DNA of 64,000 nucleotides from Pseudopedobacter sp035496935 (GCA_035496935.1 DATJED010000010.1:62001-126000); one strand, 5' to 3'; positions 1 to 9,479 are shown, counted from the first letter of the stretch. The notes: generated by a model not told the origin, from the letters alone. Made by a program: numbers and translations.

Positions 1-84
1 TTGTTCATTTAACAAATGCACCAAAGCTTCGCCAATGCCAGATGAAGCACCGGTAATCCACACAATTTTATTTTTGAAGTTCAT
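1..84 (-). CDS. Short-chain dehydrogenase/reductase, N-terminal fragment (runs off window)
   Basis: The first 28 codons of a gene read leftward off the window edge. The start ATG is at 84-82. The visible peptide contains WITGASSGIGEALVHLL, the glycine-rich TGxxxGIG motif that binds NAD(P) in the Rossmann fold of classical short-chain dehydrogenases. The start lies inside the 3' end of hemW (17-nt overlap), so the two genes are probably translated from one transcript. The substrate cannot be told from this piece; only the family is supported. Confidence 0.8.
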   Translation of the reverse strand, partial: MNFKNKIVWITGASSGIGEALVHLLNEQ

Positions 85-1213
85 TTTCTGTTATAAATAA
101 TTCGGATGCAATTAAATCTGCATAAAGTTTTCCGGTTTGGGTTAAAACCAGTTTGTTTGCTGTTAAAGTCAGCCAATTTTTATCCAAATATTCATCGGCC
201 ACAGCCAATAAATTGCTTTTTTGTTCTGCGCCGTAATCACGTTCAATTTTGTTTAAATCTACACCCCACTGTGTACGCAAACCGGTCATTAAATATTCGT
301 TGTAGCGGTTTTCTAAAGTCAATGTTTCCAAATCAAAAGGAATTTCATTTCTCTCTAAAGCAGCTAAATATTTGGCATTATTTGCTAGGTTCCATTGCCG
401 GCTTTCGCCGTTAAAAGAATGCGCTGATGGACCAACACCTAAATAATGAACGCCACGCCAATAGTTTGTATTATGTTTTGAGTACTGACCGGGTTTGGCA
501 AAATTGGAAATCTCGTAATGCTCGAATCCGTTTGTAGTAAGTTCTTCTATCAAATACTGAAATTGTCGAGCGCTCTGCGCATCATCCATTGATTTTTGTT
601 GGCCTTTGTTGATGAAACTCGCCAAAGCAGTTTTCGGCTCAACCGTCATGCTGTAGCTGGATATGTGCGGAATTTCAAAATTTACAGCATTTTGAATGTT
701 GGATTGCCATTTTTCATCGCTTAAAAGCGGATAGCCGTAAATTAAATCGATGGTGATGTTTTCTAAACCAAAATCCTGCGCTCTTTTTATTGCAGATTCT
801 GCTTCCTTTGCCACATGCGCTCTGTTCATCCATCGTAAATCCTCATCAAAAAAAGATTGTACACCAATACTTAAACGGTTTATGACGGTGTTTTTTAAAT
901 CATTCAATTTCGATAAGCCTAAATCGTCGGGATTAGCTTCTAAAGTAATTTCTGGGTTGGCAACCACCTCGTAATTAGCTTGGATGTTTTCAATAAGCTT
1001 TGAGATTTCATCCGCACTTAATAGGGAAGGAGTACCACCGCCAAAATAAATGGTTTCTATTTGTTGATTGCCGAGATAGGATTTTTGGAGTTTAATTTCT
1101 TTGTGGATGCTCTCCAGCATTTCGTCTTTATACTTTAGAGAAGTGCTAAAATGAAAATCGCAGTAATGGCAAGCTTTTCTGCAAAAAGGAATGTGGATGT
1201 AAATACCTGCCAT
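68..1213 (-). CDS. hemW: HemW-type radical SAM heme chaperone (coproporphyrinogen oxidase-like)
   Basis: Radical SAM protein of 381 aa. The N-terminus reads MAGIYIHIPFCRKACHYCDF, giving the CxxxCxxC cluster (C11, C15, C18) that holds the SAM-binding 4Fe-4S centre, followed by a GGGTPS motif and the C-terminal HemN/HemW extension. HemW proteins bind heme and are thought to deliver it; they are often mislabelled as oxygen-independent coproporphyrinogen III oxidase (HemN), and the short, abrupt N-terminus with the cluster at residue 11 favours HemW. An upstream in-frame start at 1252 would add 13 residues but would overlap the terminator hairpin of the ferritin gene, so 1213 is chosen. The 3' end overlaps the following short-chain dehydrogenase gene. 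Confidence 0.88.
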   Translation of the reverse strand: MAGIYIHIPFCRKACHYCDFHFSTSLKYKDEMLESIHKEIKLQKSYLGNQQIETIYFGGGTPSLLSADEISKLIENIQANYEVVANPEITLEANPDDLGLSKLNDLKNTVINRLSIGVQSFFDEDLRWMNRAHVAKEAESAIKRAQDFGLENITIDLIYGYPLLSDEKWQSNIQNAVNFEIPHISSYSMTVEPKTALASFINKGQQKSMDDAQSARQFQYLIEELTTNGFEHYEISNFAKPGQYSKHNTNYWRGVHYLGVGPSAHSFNGESRQWNLANNAKYLAALERNEIPFDLETLTLENRYNEYLMTGLRTQWGVDLNKIERDYGAEQKSNLLAVADEYLDKNWLTLTANKLVLTQTGKLYADLIASELFITENELQK

Positions 1214-1249
1214 GTGGCAAAAGTACGGAAATTGCGAGGAAGTAAAACG

Positions 1250-1278
1250 CAAAAAATAACGGGCTTTAAGCCCGTTAT
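1250..1278 (-). terminator. Intrinsic terminator after ferritin gene
   Basis: A perfect 11-bp stem (ATAACGGGCTT paired with AAGCCCGTTAT) with a one-base centre lies at 1256-1278. Read on the minus strand it is followed by a run of six T. It sits between the ferritin stop and the hemW start, so it should separate the two transcripts. Confidence 0.8.
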
Positions 1279-1284
1279 CATTTA

Positions 1285-1821
1285 TTAAATTGTTTCGTCC
1301 CTTGGGGTGGTTGCTTCCTGAGGTGCCGTAGCTAAATCCTTATCCAATTCATAAAGGTTATGGTTTCCTTCAATTTTAGTTGATGCCAAATTATATTTAT
1401 CAATTACGCTGTTGATTAATGTTTCTTCTTCAATCTGTTCTTTTACAAACCACTGTCCGAAATTAAAAGTTGCCCAATCGCTCTCTTCGTGAGCCAGTTT
1501 TACAATGTTATCTATCTGTTTAGAGTTTTCTATTTCGTGTTGTAAAATATTGTGCAAGCATTCTCCAATATCGTTTGGGTGTACGGGTGCAGCTTTTATG
1601 GCTTCAATATTCACTTTTCCACCTCTATCAATAATATATTTCAATATTTTGAACATGTGCTCGCGTTCTTCTTGCATGTGTCCATACAAAAAAGTTGCAA
1701 CGCCGGGGAAACTATTTTCTTCTGCCCAAGCGCCATAAGAAAGATAAACTTGTGCTTGATATGCTTCACGGGTCATTTGTCTGTTCAACAGTTGCTCCAT
1801 TTGGTCTGATATCCTTTTCAT
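1285..1821 (-). CDS. ftnA: Ferritin (FtnA-like iron storage protein)
   Basis: A 178-aa ferritin that would oxidise Fe(II) and store iron in a 24-mer shell in the cytoplasm. Ferroxidase-type residues are visible: E19 in helix A, then E52 and H55 in the EEREH segment, and E/Q residues in the later helix (QWFVKEQIEEE). Length and helix pattern match bacterial non-heme ferritins without the heme-binding Met of bacterioferritin. The last 15 or so residues form a Thr/Pro/Glu-rich tail beyond the four-helix core. It is a single-gene unit closed by a strong terminator. Confidence 0.9.
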   Translation of the reverse strand: MKRISDQMEQLLNRQMTREAYQAQVYLSYGAWAEENSFPGVATFLYGHMQEEREHMFKILKYIIDRGGKVNIEAIKAAPVHPNDIGECLHNILQHEIENSKQIDNIVKLAHEESDWATFNFGQWFVKEQIEEETLINSVIDKYNLASTKIEGNHNLYELDKDLATAPQEATTPRDETI

Positions 1822-1978
1822 TTGTCAGTATTTTTAATGTGTGTTTTTAAAGGAAACTATGCAAATGGGATGCCTAAACAATAGCGCAGAATTCTTTTTC
1901 GGATGATGAATCAAAACAGAATTTCGAGTAATAGGAAAGTTTGACTTATTTTCCGTAAAATATTCGTTTCTTTTGTTG

Positions 1979-3688
1979 ATGCTTAAGATTAGCGTATTAT
2001 CCATATTTCTTTTTTTAGCCCAAATCGGCTTAAGCCAAACAAAATCTGTTAGCTTACAGATAAATGGTTTACCTAAATCTTTTGCACAAAAAGATCTGCA
2101 ATTCCCAGATTCATTAAGCGCTTATCGCGGTTTGCAGCAACAAATTACCGCTTTGCAATTTGCTGGTTATTTTGATGTTGATTTAAAAAGTACCGAATTT
2201 AAAAACGATACCTTGTTTGCCGACGTTGATGCTGGCAAACGTTATCCTGGAATAATTTTGCAGAACGGAAATGTTCCACTGGCGTTAATCCATGATTTAG
2301 GGTTAAAAATCCAGTTTCAAAAAAGTATTCCAATTGCCTTAACAGAGCTTGAGAAAACGTATTCAACCATTCTAAATTATTTCCAGAATAACGGGTATCC
2401 TTTTGCGCAGGTTTGGTTCGATAGCTTGACGGATACTAAGGAAACTCTACAAGCAAAAGTTTTTATAAACGAGGGTAAAAAAATAACGTTAGATACCTTA
2501 AGGTTAGTTGGTTCCGCAAAGTTAAGTCAGGCGTATCTGTCTTCGTATTTGGGTTTGAAAAACGACGAGCTTTACAACGAAGAAAAGATAAAAAATGTTG
2601 AAAAGCGGTTGCGTGATTTGCCATTTATCACTTTGCCAAAACCGCCGGAAGTAATTTTTAGCGGAAACAGTGCTAAAATTAACTTATTTGCTGATAAACA
2701 AAATGCCAACCAGTTCGATGGGATTATAGGTTTTTTACCCAATGCACAAACTGGCAAACTGCAATTAACCGGAGATTTTAAGCTTAACTTAAAAAATGCG
2801 CTTAAAAACGGTGAAACCTTAGACTTTAATTATCGAGGCTTACCTGCACAATCTCAGGAATTAAATTTAGCTTTTATTTATCCATATTTATTTAAAAGCC
2901 AATTGGGAATTAATACCAGTTTCCAATTGTTTAAACGCGATACCAGTTTCTTGAATTTAAATACAAAACTTGCTTTTGATTATAACTTTAGCCTCACCAA
3001 AAAAATAAGTTTTTTTCTCGAAAATTTCAGAGGCAATCAGGTATCAACCGAGCAAGTGGCAACAATTCCCAATAATGCAAATATCAATTCTGTATTTTAC
3101 GGGATAGCACTGGCTTATGTAAACTTGGATAACAAAATTATCCCTTTAAAAGGTGCCGATTTAAACCTACAGCTATCTGCCGGGCAACGCAAAGTTACTT
3201 CATCTCAAAATTTTAATCCCGAAGATTATTTCGAGAAAACAAAAAGCCAGCAATTTAAAATTCAGGCCGATTTAAAATACTATTTTAAATTAGGCGCCAA
3301 GTCGGTGCTTTTTGCGCATAACAACGCCGCAATTTTAACGGGCAAAAATATTTTCGAGAATGAGGCTTTCCGCATCGGTGGGTTTAAAACTTTACGAGGT
3401 TTTGATGAGCAATCCATCAGTGTAAACAGCTACAGCATCCAAACTACCGAGTTCAGGTACTTTGTAGAAAAAAACTCGTACTTAAATTTATTTTACGATC
3501 AGGCTTATATCTACCAAAACTTCGTGAATCAAAAATCCAGTGATTATCCTTTAGGAATTGGTGCCGGAATTACCTTTCAAACAAAAATTGGTATAACATC
3601 TTTAAGCTACGCAATTGGTAAACAGCAAAATATTCCATTAGATTTGCAGAAAGGTAAAATCCACATCGGAATTTTGAGCTACTTTTAG
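1979..3688 (+). CDS. Omp85/BamA-TamA family outer membrane protein
   Basis: A 569-aa exported protein. The signal peptide (residues 1 to about 20, ending near GLSQ) is followed by a POTRA-type segment around residues 165-230 (INEGKKITLDTLRLVGSAKL...) and a C-terminal beta-barrel rich in alternating aromatic strands. The barrel contains GGFKTLRGFDEQS, the (V/L)RGF motif of loop 6 conserved in BamA, TamA and other Omp85 proteins. It is shorter than BamA (about 800 aa), closer to TamA-like or surface-antigen D15 proteins, and could insert or transport an envelope component. Two TTG codons precede the ATG at 1979; the ATG gives the cleanest signal peptide. It is followed 4 nt later by the DUF4271 gene, so the two are co-transcribed. 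The specific client is not known. Confidence 0.75.
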   Translation: MLKISVLSIFLFLAQIGLSQTKSVSLQINGLPKSFAQKDLQFPDSLSAYRGLQQQITALQFAGYFDVDLKSTEFKNDTLFADVDAGKRYPGIILQNGNVPLALIHDLGLKIQFQKSIPIALTELEKTYSTILNYFQNNGYPFAQVWFDSLTDTKETLQAKVFINEGKKITLDTLRLVGSAKLSQAYLSSYLGLKNDELYNEEKIKNVEKRLRDLPFITLPKPPEVIFSGNSAKINLFADKQNANQFDGIIGFLPNAQTGKLQLTGDFKLNLKNALKNGETLDFNYRGLPAQSQELNLAFIYPYLFKSQLGINTSFQLFKRDTSFLNLNTKLAFDYNFSLTKKISFFLENFRGNQVSTEQVATIPNNANINSVFYGIALAYVNLDNKIIPLKGADLNLQLSAGQRKVTSSQNFNPEDYFEKTKSQQFKIQADLKYYFKLGAKSVLFAHNNAAILTGKNIFENEAFRIGGFKTLRGFDEQSISVNSYSIQTTEFRYFVEKNSYLNLFYDQAYIYQNFVNQKSSDYPLGIGAGITFQTKIGITSLSYAIGKQQNIPLDLQKGKIHIGILSYF

Positions 3689-3692
3689 GTTT

Positions 3693-4664
3693 ATGAGGCA
3701 AATAGTATTGTTTTTTTCTTTATTGTTGAGTTGTTCCGGTTTTGCGTTTTCAGCCCAAGACTCTACGCAACAAGCTGTTGATACTGCCGCAAAAACAGTT
3801 TATAAACCACGAGTTATTATAGACTCGGCTGCTTTAGCCCGTAAAAATTTCGTCAGAGATTCGCTTACATGGTACTTCTTAAAGCCAGATCCTAAGCGGG
3901 CAAATCCTTATGTAGAAAAACTTTTGAAGGATAATATTACAACAGATCCGTACCTGTTGAGTTTGCCGAAAAATTTAAAAATAATAAACAATCCTTACGG
4001 GGTAGGCAATTACCTCAATAAATATCCAGTTTGGTTTTTGGTAGCCGTTTTAGTGCTGTTAACCATGTTCGGTGTAGTTAGGCTGGTTTTTTCTAAAGAA
4101 ATTTCGAATCTCTTTAGAGCTTTTTTTGACAACAGGGTTTTAAGCCAGATTGATAAAGAGGAAAATGTACTTATTACCTGGCAATTCATTTTTCTCTATC
4201 TGATATTTTCATTTACAGTTGGCTTATTTATTTGCCTGTTAATGTACAAAACAAGCGCCTCGGATGCAGCTACCGATTTCAGTTCATTTCTCATTATCTC
4301 TCTAGCGGCATTTGTATTTTTTGGGCTAAAAATATTTACAGTAAAATTCATTGGTTTTTTGTTTGAACTTCAGAAACTTACCAGAGAATATCTCAATATT
4401 ATTTACCTCACGTATATTAATTCTTTGTTTCTATTACTTCCGGCCACTTTTATTTTAACCTTTGTGGGTTTCAATCACGGGCATCTGGTAGTTTGGGGCT
4501 TTGTATTGCTTTTTTCAATACTAATGGGCTTCCAATTGTTAAGGGTAACGTTTAAAATTTTATTAAACCATCAACTATCAAAATTTTATTTATTTCTGTA
4601 TCTTTGCACCCTTGAAATTTGTCCTATATTGTTGTTTGTGAAAACAATCAATATTAGTTTATAG
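3693..4664 (+). CDS. DUF4271 multi-pass membrane protein
   Basis: A 323-aa protein with a cleavable-looking N-terminus (MRQIVLFFSLLLSCSGFAFS) and a roughly 90-residue hydrophilic segment. At least five membrane helices follow in the C-terminal two thirds (WFLVAVLVLLTMFGVV, FIFLYLIFSFTVGLFICLLM, FLIISLAAFVFFGL, FLLLPATFILTFVG, VWGFVLLFSILMGF). This layout and its position directly before hemD match the Bacteroidota-specific DUF4271 family, whose function is unknown. Its stop codon lies 5 nt before the hemD ATG, so translation is probably coupled. Assigning it a role in heme synthesis from that neighbourhood would be guesswork. Confidence 0.72.
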   Translation: MRQIVLFFSLLLSCSGFAFSAQDSTQQAVDTAAKTVYKPRVIIDSAALARKNFVRDSLTWYFLKPDPKRANPYVEKLLKDNITTDPYLLSLPKNLKIINNPYGVGNYLNKYPVWFLVAVLVLLTMFGVVRLVFSKEISNLFRAFFDNRVLSQIDKEENVLITWQFIFLYLIFSFTVGLFICLLMYKTSASDAATDFSSFLIISLAAFVFFGLKIFTVKFIGFLFELQKLTREYLNIIYLTYINSLFLLLPATFILTFVGFNHGHLVVWGFVLLFSILMGFQLLRVTFKILLNHQLSKFYLFLYLCTLEICPILLFVKTINISL

Positions 4665-4669
4665 TGTTT

Positions 4670-5437
4670 ATGGAATTTAATTTGGAAGAGAGAAAAACTA
4701 AAGTTAAAAGTGTATTAGTTACCTTGCCAGCGCCAGAAGGTGAAAAATCTCCGTATTATGATTTGGCATCTTCTTTAAATTTAAAGATTGATTTTAGATC
4801 TTTTATACATGTGGAAGGTGTTGCAGGGAAAGATATCAGAAAGGATAAGATTAACCTTGCTGATTTTAGCGCTGTTATTTTAACAAGTAGGAATGCTGCA
4901 GATCATTACTTTAGGGTTTGTGAGGAAATGCGTTTTGATGTGCCGGCAGATATGAAATATTTCTGTTTGTCTGAATCGATAGCGCTATACCTTCAAAAAT
5001 ACATTCAATACCGCAAAAGAAAGATATTTTTCGGGAAGCAGACAGCGAAAGATTTAGCAGAGGTACTAAAAAAGCATTCGAGCGAGAAATTTTTATATCC
5101 TTGCTCTGATGTAGCTGCAGAGGCTACAGAAACTTTCTTAAAAAGCCAGGGTATTGATTTTACACCAGCTGTGTTATTTAAAACCGTAGTTTCAGATTTA
5201 TCTGATTTAGCTGAGGTGTTTTACGATATCATTGCGTTCTTTAGCCCATCAAGCGTACAGTCGCTTTTTACAAACTTTCCCGATTTTAAACAGAACAAAA
5301 CCAGGATTGCTGCATTTGGTAAAACTACGCAACAAGCAATTTTAGATGCGGGGCTAATTTTGGATATTCCAGCGCCAACACCCGAAGCTCCTTCCATGAC
5401 AATGGCGATAGAACAATACATAAAGTCGATAAAATAA
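4670..5437 (+). CDS. hemD: Uroporphyrinogen-III synthase
   Basis: A 255-aa soluble protein of the HemD fold, two similar alpha/beta domains: the first with AVILTSRNAADHYF and the second with IIAFFSPSSVQSLF. The latter motif, which precedes a conserved Phe/Gly stretch (RIAAFGKTTQQAILDAG), is the usual family signature. The enzyme closes and inverts ring D of hydroxymethylbilane to make uroporphyrinogen III, the branch point for heme and siroheme. HemD sequences diverge strongly, so the call rests on these motifs and overall layout. A GTG at 4664 overlaps the previous stop; the ATG at 4670 is preferred. A terminator follows at 5461. Confidence 0.78.
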   Translation: MEFNLEERKTKVKSVLVTLPAPEGEKSPYYDLASSLNLKIDFRSFIHVEGVAGKDIRKDKINLADFSAVILTSRNAADHYFRVCEEMRFDVPADMKYFCLSESIALYLQKYIQYRKRKIFFGKQTAKDLAEVLKKHSSEKFLYPCSDVAAEATETFLKSQGIDFTPAVLFKTVVSDLSDLAEVFYDIIAFFSPSSVQSLFTNFPDFKQNKTRIAAFGKTTQQAILDAGLILDIPAPTPEAPSMTMAIEQYIKSIK

Positions 5438-5460
5438 GCGGTTTGTAATTAAATTAAACT

Positions 5461-5492
5461 AAGCGACTTATCTAAAAAGTCGCTTTTTTTTT
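5461..5492 (+). terminator. Intrinsic terminator after hemD
   Basis: A 9-bp perfect stem AAGCGACTT / AAGTCGCTT (5461-5469 and 5477-5485) with a 7-nt loop is followed by an unbroken T tract to 5492. It ends the omp85 - DUF4271 - hemD transcript. Confidence 0.88.
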
Positions 5493-5639
5493 GAAACTTT
5501 ATAATATTTACTGCGTAATAAGGAGGAAATAAAACTTTATAAATACCAATTAATAGGTGTTTCAACAATGATTTTAAGCACTTATTTTTAAAATTGCGTG
5601 AAAGTTGGGTCTTATTTTTCGTTAATAAAAAATATTTTA

Positions 5640-5668
5640 TTTGAAAATGTTGAATTTCTGTATATTAG
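5640..5668 (+). promoter_or_regulatory. Candidate sigma-ABfr promoter for gldKLMN
   Basis: TTTG at 5640-5643, a 17-nt spacer and TATATTAG at 5661-5668 (one mismatch to the Bacteroidota -7 consensus TAnnTTTG). Transcription would start near 5675, about 40 nt before the gldK ATG at 5715. That would exclude the longer in-frame start at 5598. Confidence 0.5.
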
Positions 5669-5714
5669 GAACGTTTTTTTACACAAGGAAAACACAATAA
5701 AACTTGAAGAGCAC

Positions 5715-7049
5715 ATGAGAAATTTATTCATATCTGGATTGATATTGATTAGTATTGCCCTTTTTAGCTGCGGTAAGGGAGACGGCAGGGGAGAACTAGT
5801 TGGTGTTACATCTAAAACCGTTAAACAAGAGTTGCCGTACGGTATGGTATATATACCCGCAGGTACCTTTATTATGGGGCAGGTAGATCAGGATGTTACC
5901 ATTTCGCAGTTCCCGCAAAACAAGCAAGTTACTATTTCTGCATTTTACATGGATGAGACCGAAATTTCAAACAGCGAATATAAGCAGTTTGTTAATTGGG
6001 TTAGAGATTCCATAGCTTTCAATTTAGTAGGCAAGCCTAAAAAATATTTGTTAAAAGGAAAAGGCGGTAAAGAAAGTCCTTATATCAATTGGAAGGCCAT
6101 GAATTCTGGAAAAGGAATGTGGGCTGATAAAACGCTAAAAGATAAACTAGACCAGGCGATGTACTACTCAGGTACGGCAAAGTTTTTCAATAAAAAAGAA
6201 TTAAAAGTAGAGCAACTTAAATATGATTACGCTTGGATTGACTATAAAAAGGCAGCAAACTACAGAGGTTTAAGAGATCCTAATTTAACAAAGGGAGCGC
6301 CTACTGTAGAAAGAGATCAGTTTATTGTTAAAGAAGAAACTTATATTTATCCAGATACTTTAGTTTGGATTTCTGATTTCACCTACGCCCAAAATGACCC
6401 AATGGCGAAAGGTTATTTCTCTCACCCGTCCTTCTCAAACTACCCAGTTGTTGGTGTTACTTGGGAGCAAGCAAAGGCTTTTACTGTATGGAGATCAAGA
6501 TTGAACGAGTCATACAAAAATTCAAAAGGTTTACCTGCCAGATTAGACTATGACTTGCCTACAGAGGCTGAGTTTGAATATGCTGCCAGAGGTGGAAGGG
6601 TTGCAACTAGTTATCCGTGGGGTGGTCCTTACATCAGAAACGCAAAAGGATGTTTGTTAGCAAACTTTAAACCTGGTAGAGGTAACTATATCGATGACGG
6701 TGGTGCATTTACGGTTTACGTAAAATCGTATTTCCCTAACGATTATGGATTATATAATATGGCCGGAAACGTGGCAGAATGGACAAGCTCTATTTATAGC
6801 GATGCTGCTTCGGCTTATGTAAGTTCTATCAACCCGTCATTTAATAAAGCAGTACAAAAAGGAGATCCGGATTATAACAAGAAAAGAGTTGTTAAAGGCG
6901 GCTCTTGGAAAGACATCGGTTATTTCCTTCAAAACTCTTCAAAATCTTATGAATATCCAGACTCAGCAAGATCTTCAATCGGCTTCAGATGTGTTACTCC
7001 GTTCTTAGGAAGAGACATTAAAGATAAGCCTGGAAAAATGAAACCATAA
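5715..7049 (+). CDS. gldK: GldK: T9SS/gliding outer-membrane-ring lipoprotein
   Basis: A 444-aa lipoprotein. The signal peptide MRNLFISGLILISIALFSC ends in a lipobox with the lipidated Cys at residue 19. The body is a formylglycine-generating-enzyme/SUMF1 fold: YIPAGTFIMG, then FYMDETEISNSEYKQF, GVTWEQAKAFTVW, LPTEAEFEYAARGG, YPWGG, YNMAGNVAEWTSS, VVKGGSWKD and SIGFRCV. In GldK/PorK this fold has no known catalytic role; with GldN/PorN it forms the ring under the outer membrane in the type IX secretion system. The gldL, gldM and gldN genes follow in order, which settles GldK over the related GldJ. An upstream in-frame ATG/GTG extension is rejected because it would hide the signal peptide. Confidence 0.93.
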   Translation: MRNLFISGLILISIALFSCGKGDGRGELVGVTSKTVKQELPYGMVYIPAGTFIMGQVDQDVTISQFPQNKQVTISAFYMDETEISNSEYKQFVNWVRDSIAFNLVGKPKKYLLKGKGGKESPYINWKAMNSGKGMWADKTLKDKLDQAMYYSGTAKFFNKKELKVEQLKYDYAWIDYKKAANYRGLRDPNLTKGAPTVERDQFIVKEETYIYPDTLVWISDFTYAQNDPMAKGYFSHPSFSNYPVVGVTWEQAKAFTVWRSRLNESYKNSKGLPARLDYDLPTEAEFEYAARGGRVATSYPWGGPYIRNAKGCLLANFKPGRGNYIDDGGAFTVYVKSYFPNDYGLYNMAGNVAEWTSSIYSDAASAYVSSINPSFNKAVQKGDPDYNKKRVVKGGSWKDIGYFLQNSSKSYEYPDSARSSIGFRCVTPFLGRDIKDKPGKMKP

Positions 7050-7100
7050 TTCCATTTTAAAATATTAATCAATTAACAACCAAAAACCAAACTCTTAAAA

Positions 7101-7904
7101 ATGGCAAACAAAAAAAGATCTATTTTCACACTAGATGCAATTATATCATGGGGAGCAACTGTAGTAATTATCGGCGCAATGGCAAAAATTCTTCACTGGC
7201 CAGGTGGCGAGTTAATTATCGGTATTGGTTTAGCTACAGAAGCTGTTCTTTTCTTTATCATGGGATTTGTTCCTCCTCACAAAGATCCGAAATGGGAAAA
7301 AGTATATCCTCAGCTTTCAGAAGAATTTAACGGAACTCCGATTGATATGTCGAAACCCGTAAAGTTAAATGAACTTGAAATTAAAGGTTCTGCAGGCGGT
7401 GGCGGTCTTCCTGATTTGCAAATTGGAGACGATGCCATTGCAAAAATAAAAGCTGGTTTAGAAAATTTCACCAATAAAGTAGGTGCAATTTCTAACGCCG
7501 CAGATGCATCTATTGCTACAGAAGATTTTGTGGGAAATATAAAAACAGCTTCAGCAAAAGTAAATAGTTTAGGAGTTGCCTTTGACCATGCAACCTCAGG
7601 AGTTGCTACTATTGCGACAGCTTCAGAAGGTGCTAAAGAGTACAACAACCAAATCAATAATTTGGGTAAAAATATTTCTGCTTTAAACGCAGTTTATGAG
7701 TTAGAATTACAAGATTCAAGTGCACATCTTAAATCTATGAACAAATTCTACTCAAACCTTTCTCAAACCATGTCTAATTTTAATGATTCCATGGACGATT
7801 CAAAACAGTTTAAGGAGGAAGTTGCAAGGCTTTCTAAAAACTTGTCTAGTTTGAATGCAGTTTACGGAAACATGCTTTCTGCAATGAATCAGCCGAGAGC
7901 TTAA
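7101..7904 (+). CDS. gldL: GldL: T9SS inner-membrane motor component
   Basis: A 267-aa protein with two closely spaced N-terminal membrane helices (IISWGATVVIIGAMAKI and ELIIGIGLATEAVLFFIMGF, about residues 14-56). They are joined by the HWPGGEL turn typical of GldL/PorL. The remainder is a cytoplasmic, coiled-coil-rich region with a Gly-rich hinge (SAGGGGLPDL). GldL assembles as a pentamer around a GldM dimer and uses the proton gradient to power type IX secretion and gliding. The Glu inside helix 2 (IGLATEAVLFF) is the kind of buried acidic residue implicated in proton use in this family. It lies 51 nt after gldK and 43 nt before gldM. Confidence 0.95.
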   Translation: MANKKRSIFTLDAIISWGATVVIIGAMAKILHWPGGELIIGIGLATEAVLFFIMGFVPPHKDPKWEKVYPQLSEEFNGTPIDMSKPVKLNELEIKGSAGGGGLPDLQIGDDAIAKIKAGLENFTNKVGAISNAADASIATEDFVGNIKTASAKVNSLGVAFDHATSGVATIATASEGAKEYNNQINNLGKNISALNAVYELELQDSSAHLKSMNKFYSNLSQTMSNFNDSMDDSKQFKEEVARLSKNLSSLNAVYGNMLSAMNQPRA

Positions 7905-7947
7905 TCATTAATATTCAAATTTTAAAAAACGCTCTAAAAATTAAGAT

Positions 7948-9477
7948 ATGGCAGGCGGTAAGGAAACCCCAAGGCAAAAGATGATTGGTATTATGTACCT
8001 GGTGCTAATGGCAATGTTGGCATTAAACGTAAGTAATACCGTATTGGATGCTTTTAAAACAGTAAGAGATGGTTTAGAAAAGAGCAATGATAACATGAAC
8101 GATCGTTTAAAGTTTATCATGACGCTCTTTAAAAACTACTATGATAACGCTCCGAAAAAAGCGGAGGAAAACTATAAAAAAGCGCAGGAAGCTAAAAAAA
8201 TTGGTGACGGTATAGTTGCTGAAATTGAAAAGGTTAAGCAAGAACTGATTACCATGACCGACGGCTTAACAGAGAATGGCGATTTAAAAAAGAGAGACGA
8301 TTTAGGTGTGTCTCATAAAGAGCTAGTTGAAAAGAAAAAAGGTGATGTGTTGCAAAAGAAGATTGAAGATGCAGCCAAAAAGATGGCTGTTTTAATCAAC
8401 CAAACGCCAAAAGGTATAGGACTAGAGTTAGAGTGGCCGAAAATTAACCCAAGTACTAAAACCCCTCAAAGTTGGGCCGATTATAACTTTGGAGAAGGCA
8501 AGCCTTTAACCTCTACAATTACATTGTTGTCAAAGTTTCAGAACGATGCAAAAAATGCCGAAGCTTATGTAATCAACAAACTTTATCAGGAAACAACTGG
8601 TGGTGGTGTGGTTGATTCGTACCGGGCTGTAGCAGTCGCAAAAAGTAGCTACATTTTGGCCGGACAAACTTATGAAGCTGATGTGTTTTTAACTGCTGGA
8701 AGTTCAAGCATTCCAATTACTGCAACGGTAAATGGTTCTGCACTTCCAAACGAAAACGGAGTTGCTAAATACAAATCTGGCGGAACAAAAGAAGGTGTTT
8801 ATAAATGGACTGGTACGGTTTCGTTTAAAGACCCAACTACTGGCGAAATAAAATCCTTCACTACAGATCCTATCGAGTATCAGGTAGCAAAACCATCGGC
8901 GGTAGTTTCTCCTGATAAAATGAACGTATTTTACAAAGGTGTGGTTAACCCGGTTTCGGTGTCTGCTCCGGGTATTGCAAAAGAGAAGCTTAAAGTGAGC
9001 ATTTCTACCGGTTCAATTACCGGTGCAAACGGAAATTACAGCGTTAGGGTAAGTGGTGGAACCGAAGCAACCGTTACGGTTTCTGCGGAAATTGAAAAAG
9101 GTAAATCACAGGTTTTAGGCGCAACAAAATTTAGAATTAAGGAAGTGCCAGATCCGATCGCAACTTTCGCTAACAAGGCATCTGGTCAGATTTCATCGGC
9201 AACAGCCAGATCAACCAGCCGTTTAGAGGCAGAATTGAAAAATTTCGACTTCGACTTAAAGTTTAGAGTAATTAGCTTTAATTTATTTATTACCCGCCCA
9301 AGACAGGATCCTTTATTTTATCAATCCAAAGAGGGCAATTTTAGCGGGGCAATAAAACAGAATATGAGCAGTTTAAATCCTGGTGATATGTTAAGTTTCC
9401 AAAACATAGTGGTTGCAGGTGAAGACGGTACAACAAGAACCCTTGAAGGGGCGGTAAGTATTTCAGTAGGTAGATAA
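7948..9477 (+). CDS. gldM: GldM: T9SS periplasm-spanning shaft protein
   Basis: A 509-aa protein starting with a short cytoplasmic segment (MAGGKETPRQK) and a single membrane helix (MIGIMYLVLMAMLALNVS). A long periplasmic part follows: a helical first domain rich in Lys/Glu and then three beta-rich domains, the order known for GldM/PorM structures. The N-terminal start, MAGGKETPRQKMIG, is nearly invariant in the family. GldM dimers transmit motion from the GldL motor to the GldK/GldN ring. The GldN start lies 2 nt after the stop, indicating tight coupling. Confidence 0.95.
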   Translation: MAGGKETPRQKMIGIMYLVLMAMLALNVSNTVLDAFKTVRDGLEKSNDNMNDRLKFIMTLFKNYYDNAPKKAEENYKKAQEAKKIGDGIVAEIEKVKQELITMTDGLTENGDLKKRDDLGVSHKELVEKKKGDVLQKKIEDAAKKMAVLINQTPKGIGLELEWPKINPSTKTPQSWADYNFGEGKPLTSTITLLSKFQNDAKNAEAYVINKLYQETTGGGVVDSYRAVAVAKSSYILAGQTYEADVFLTAGSSSIPITATVNGSALPNENGVAKYKSGGTKEGVYKWTGTVSFKDPTTGEIKSFTTDPIEYQVAKPSAVVSPDKMNVFYKGVVNPVSVSAPGIAKEKLKVSISTGSITGANGNYSVRVSGGTEATVTVSAEIEKGKSQVLGATKFRIKEVPDPIATFANKASGQISSATARSTSRLEAELKNFDFDLKFRVISFNLFITRPRQDPLFYQSKEGNFSGAIKQNMSSLNPGDMLSFQNIVVAGEDGTTRTLEGAVSISVGR

Positions 9478-9479
9478 TC

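Noticed and set aside
5598..5714. 39-codon N-terminal extension of gldK
   Set aside because: It would bury the lipoprotein signal peptide and it begins upstream of the probable promoter.
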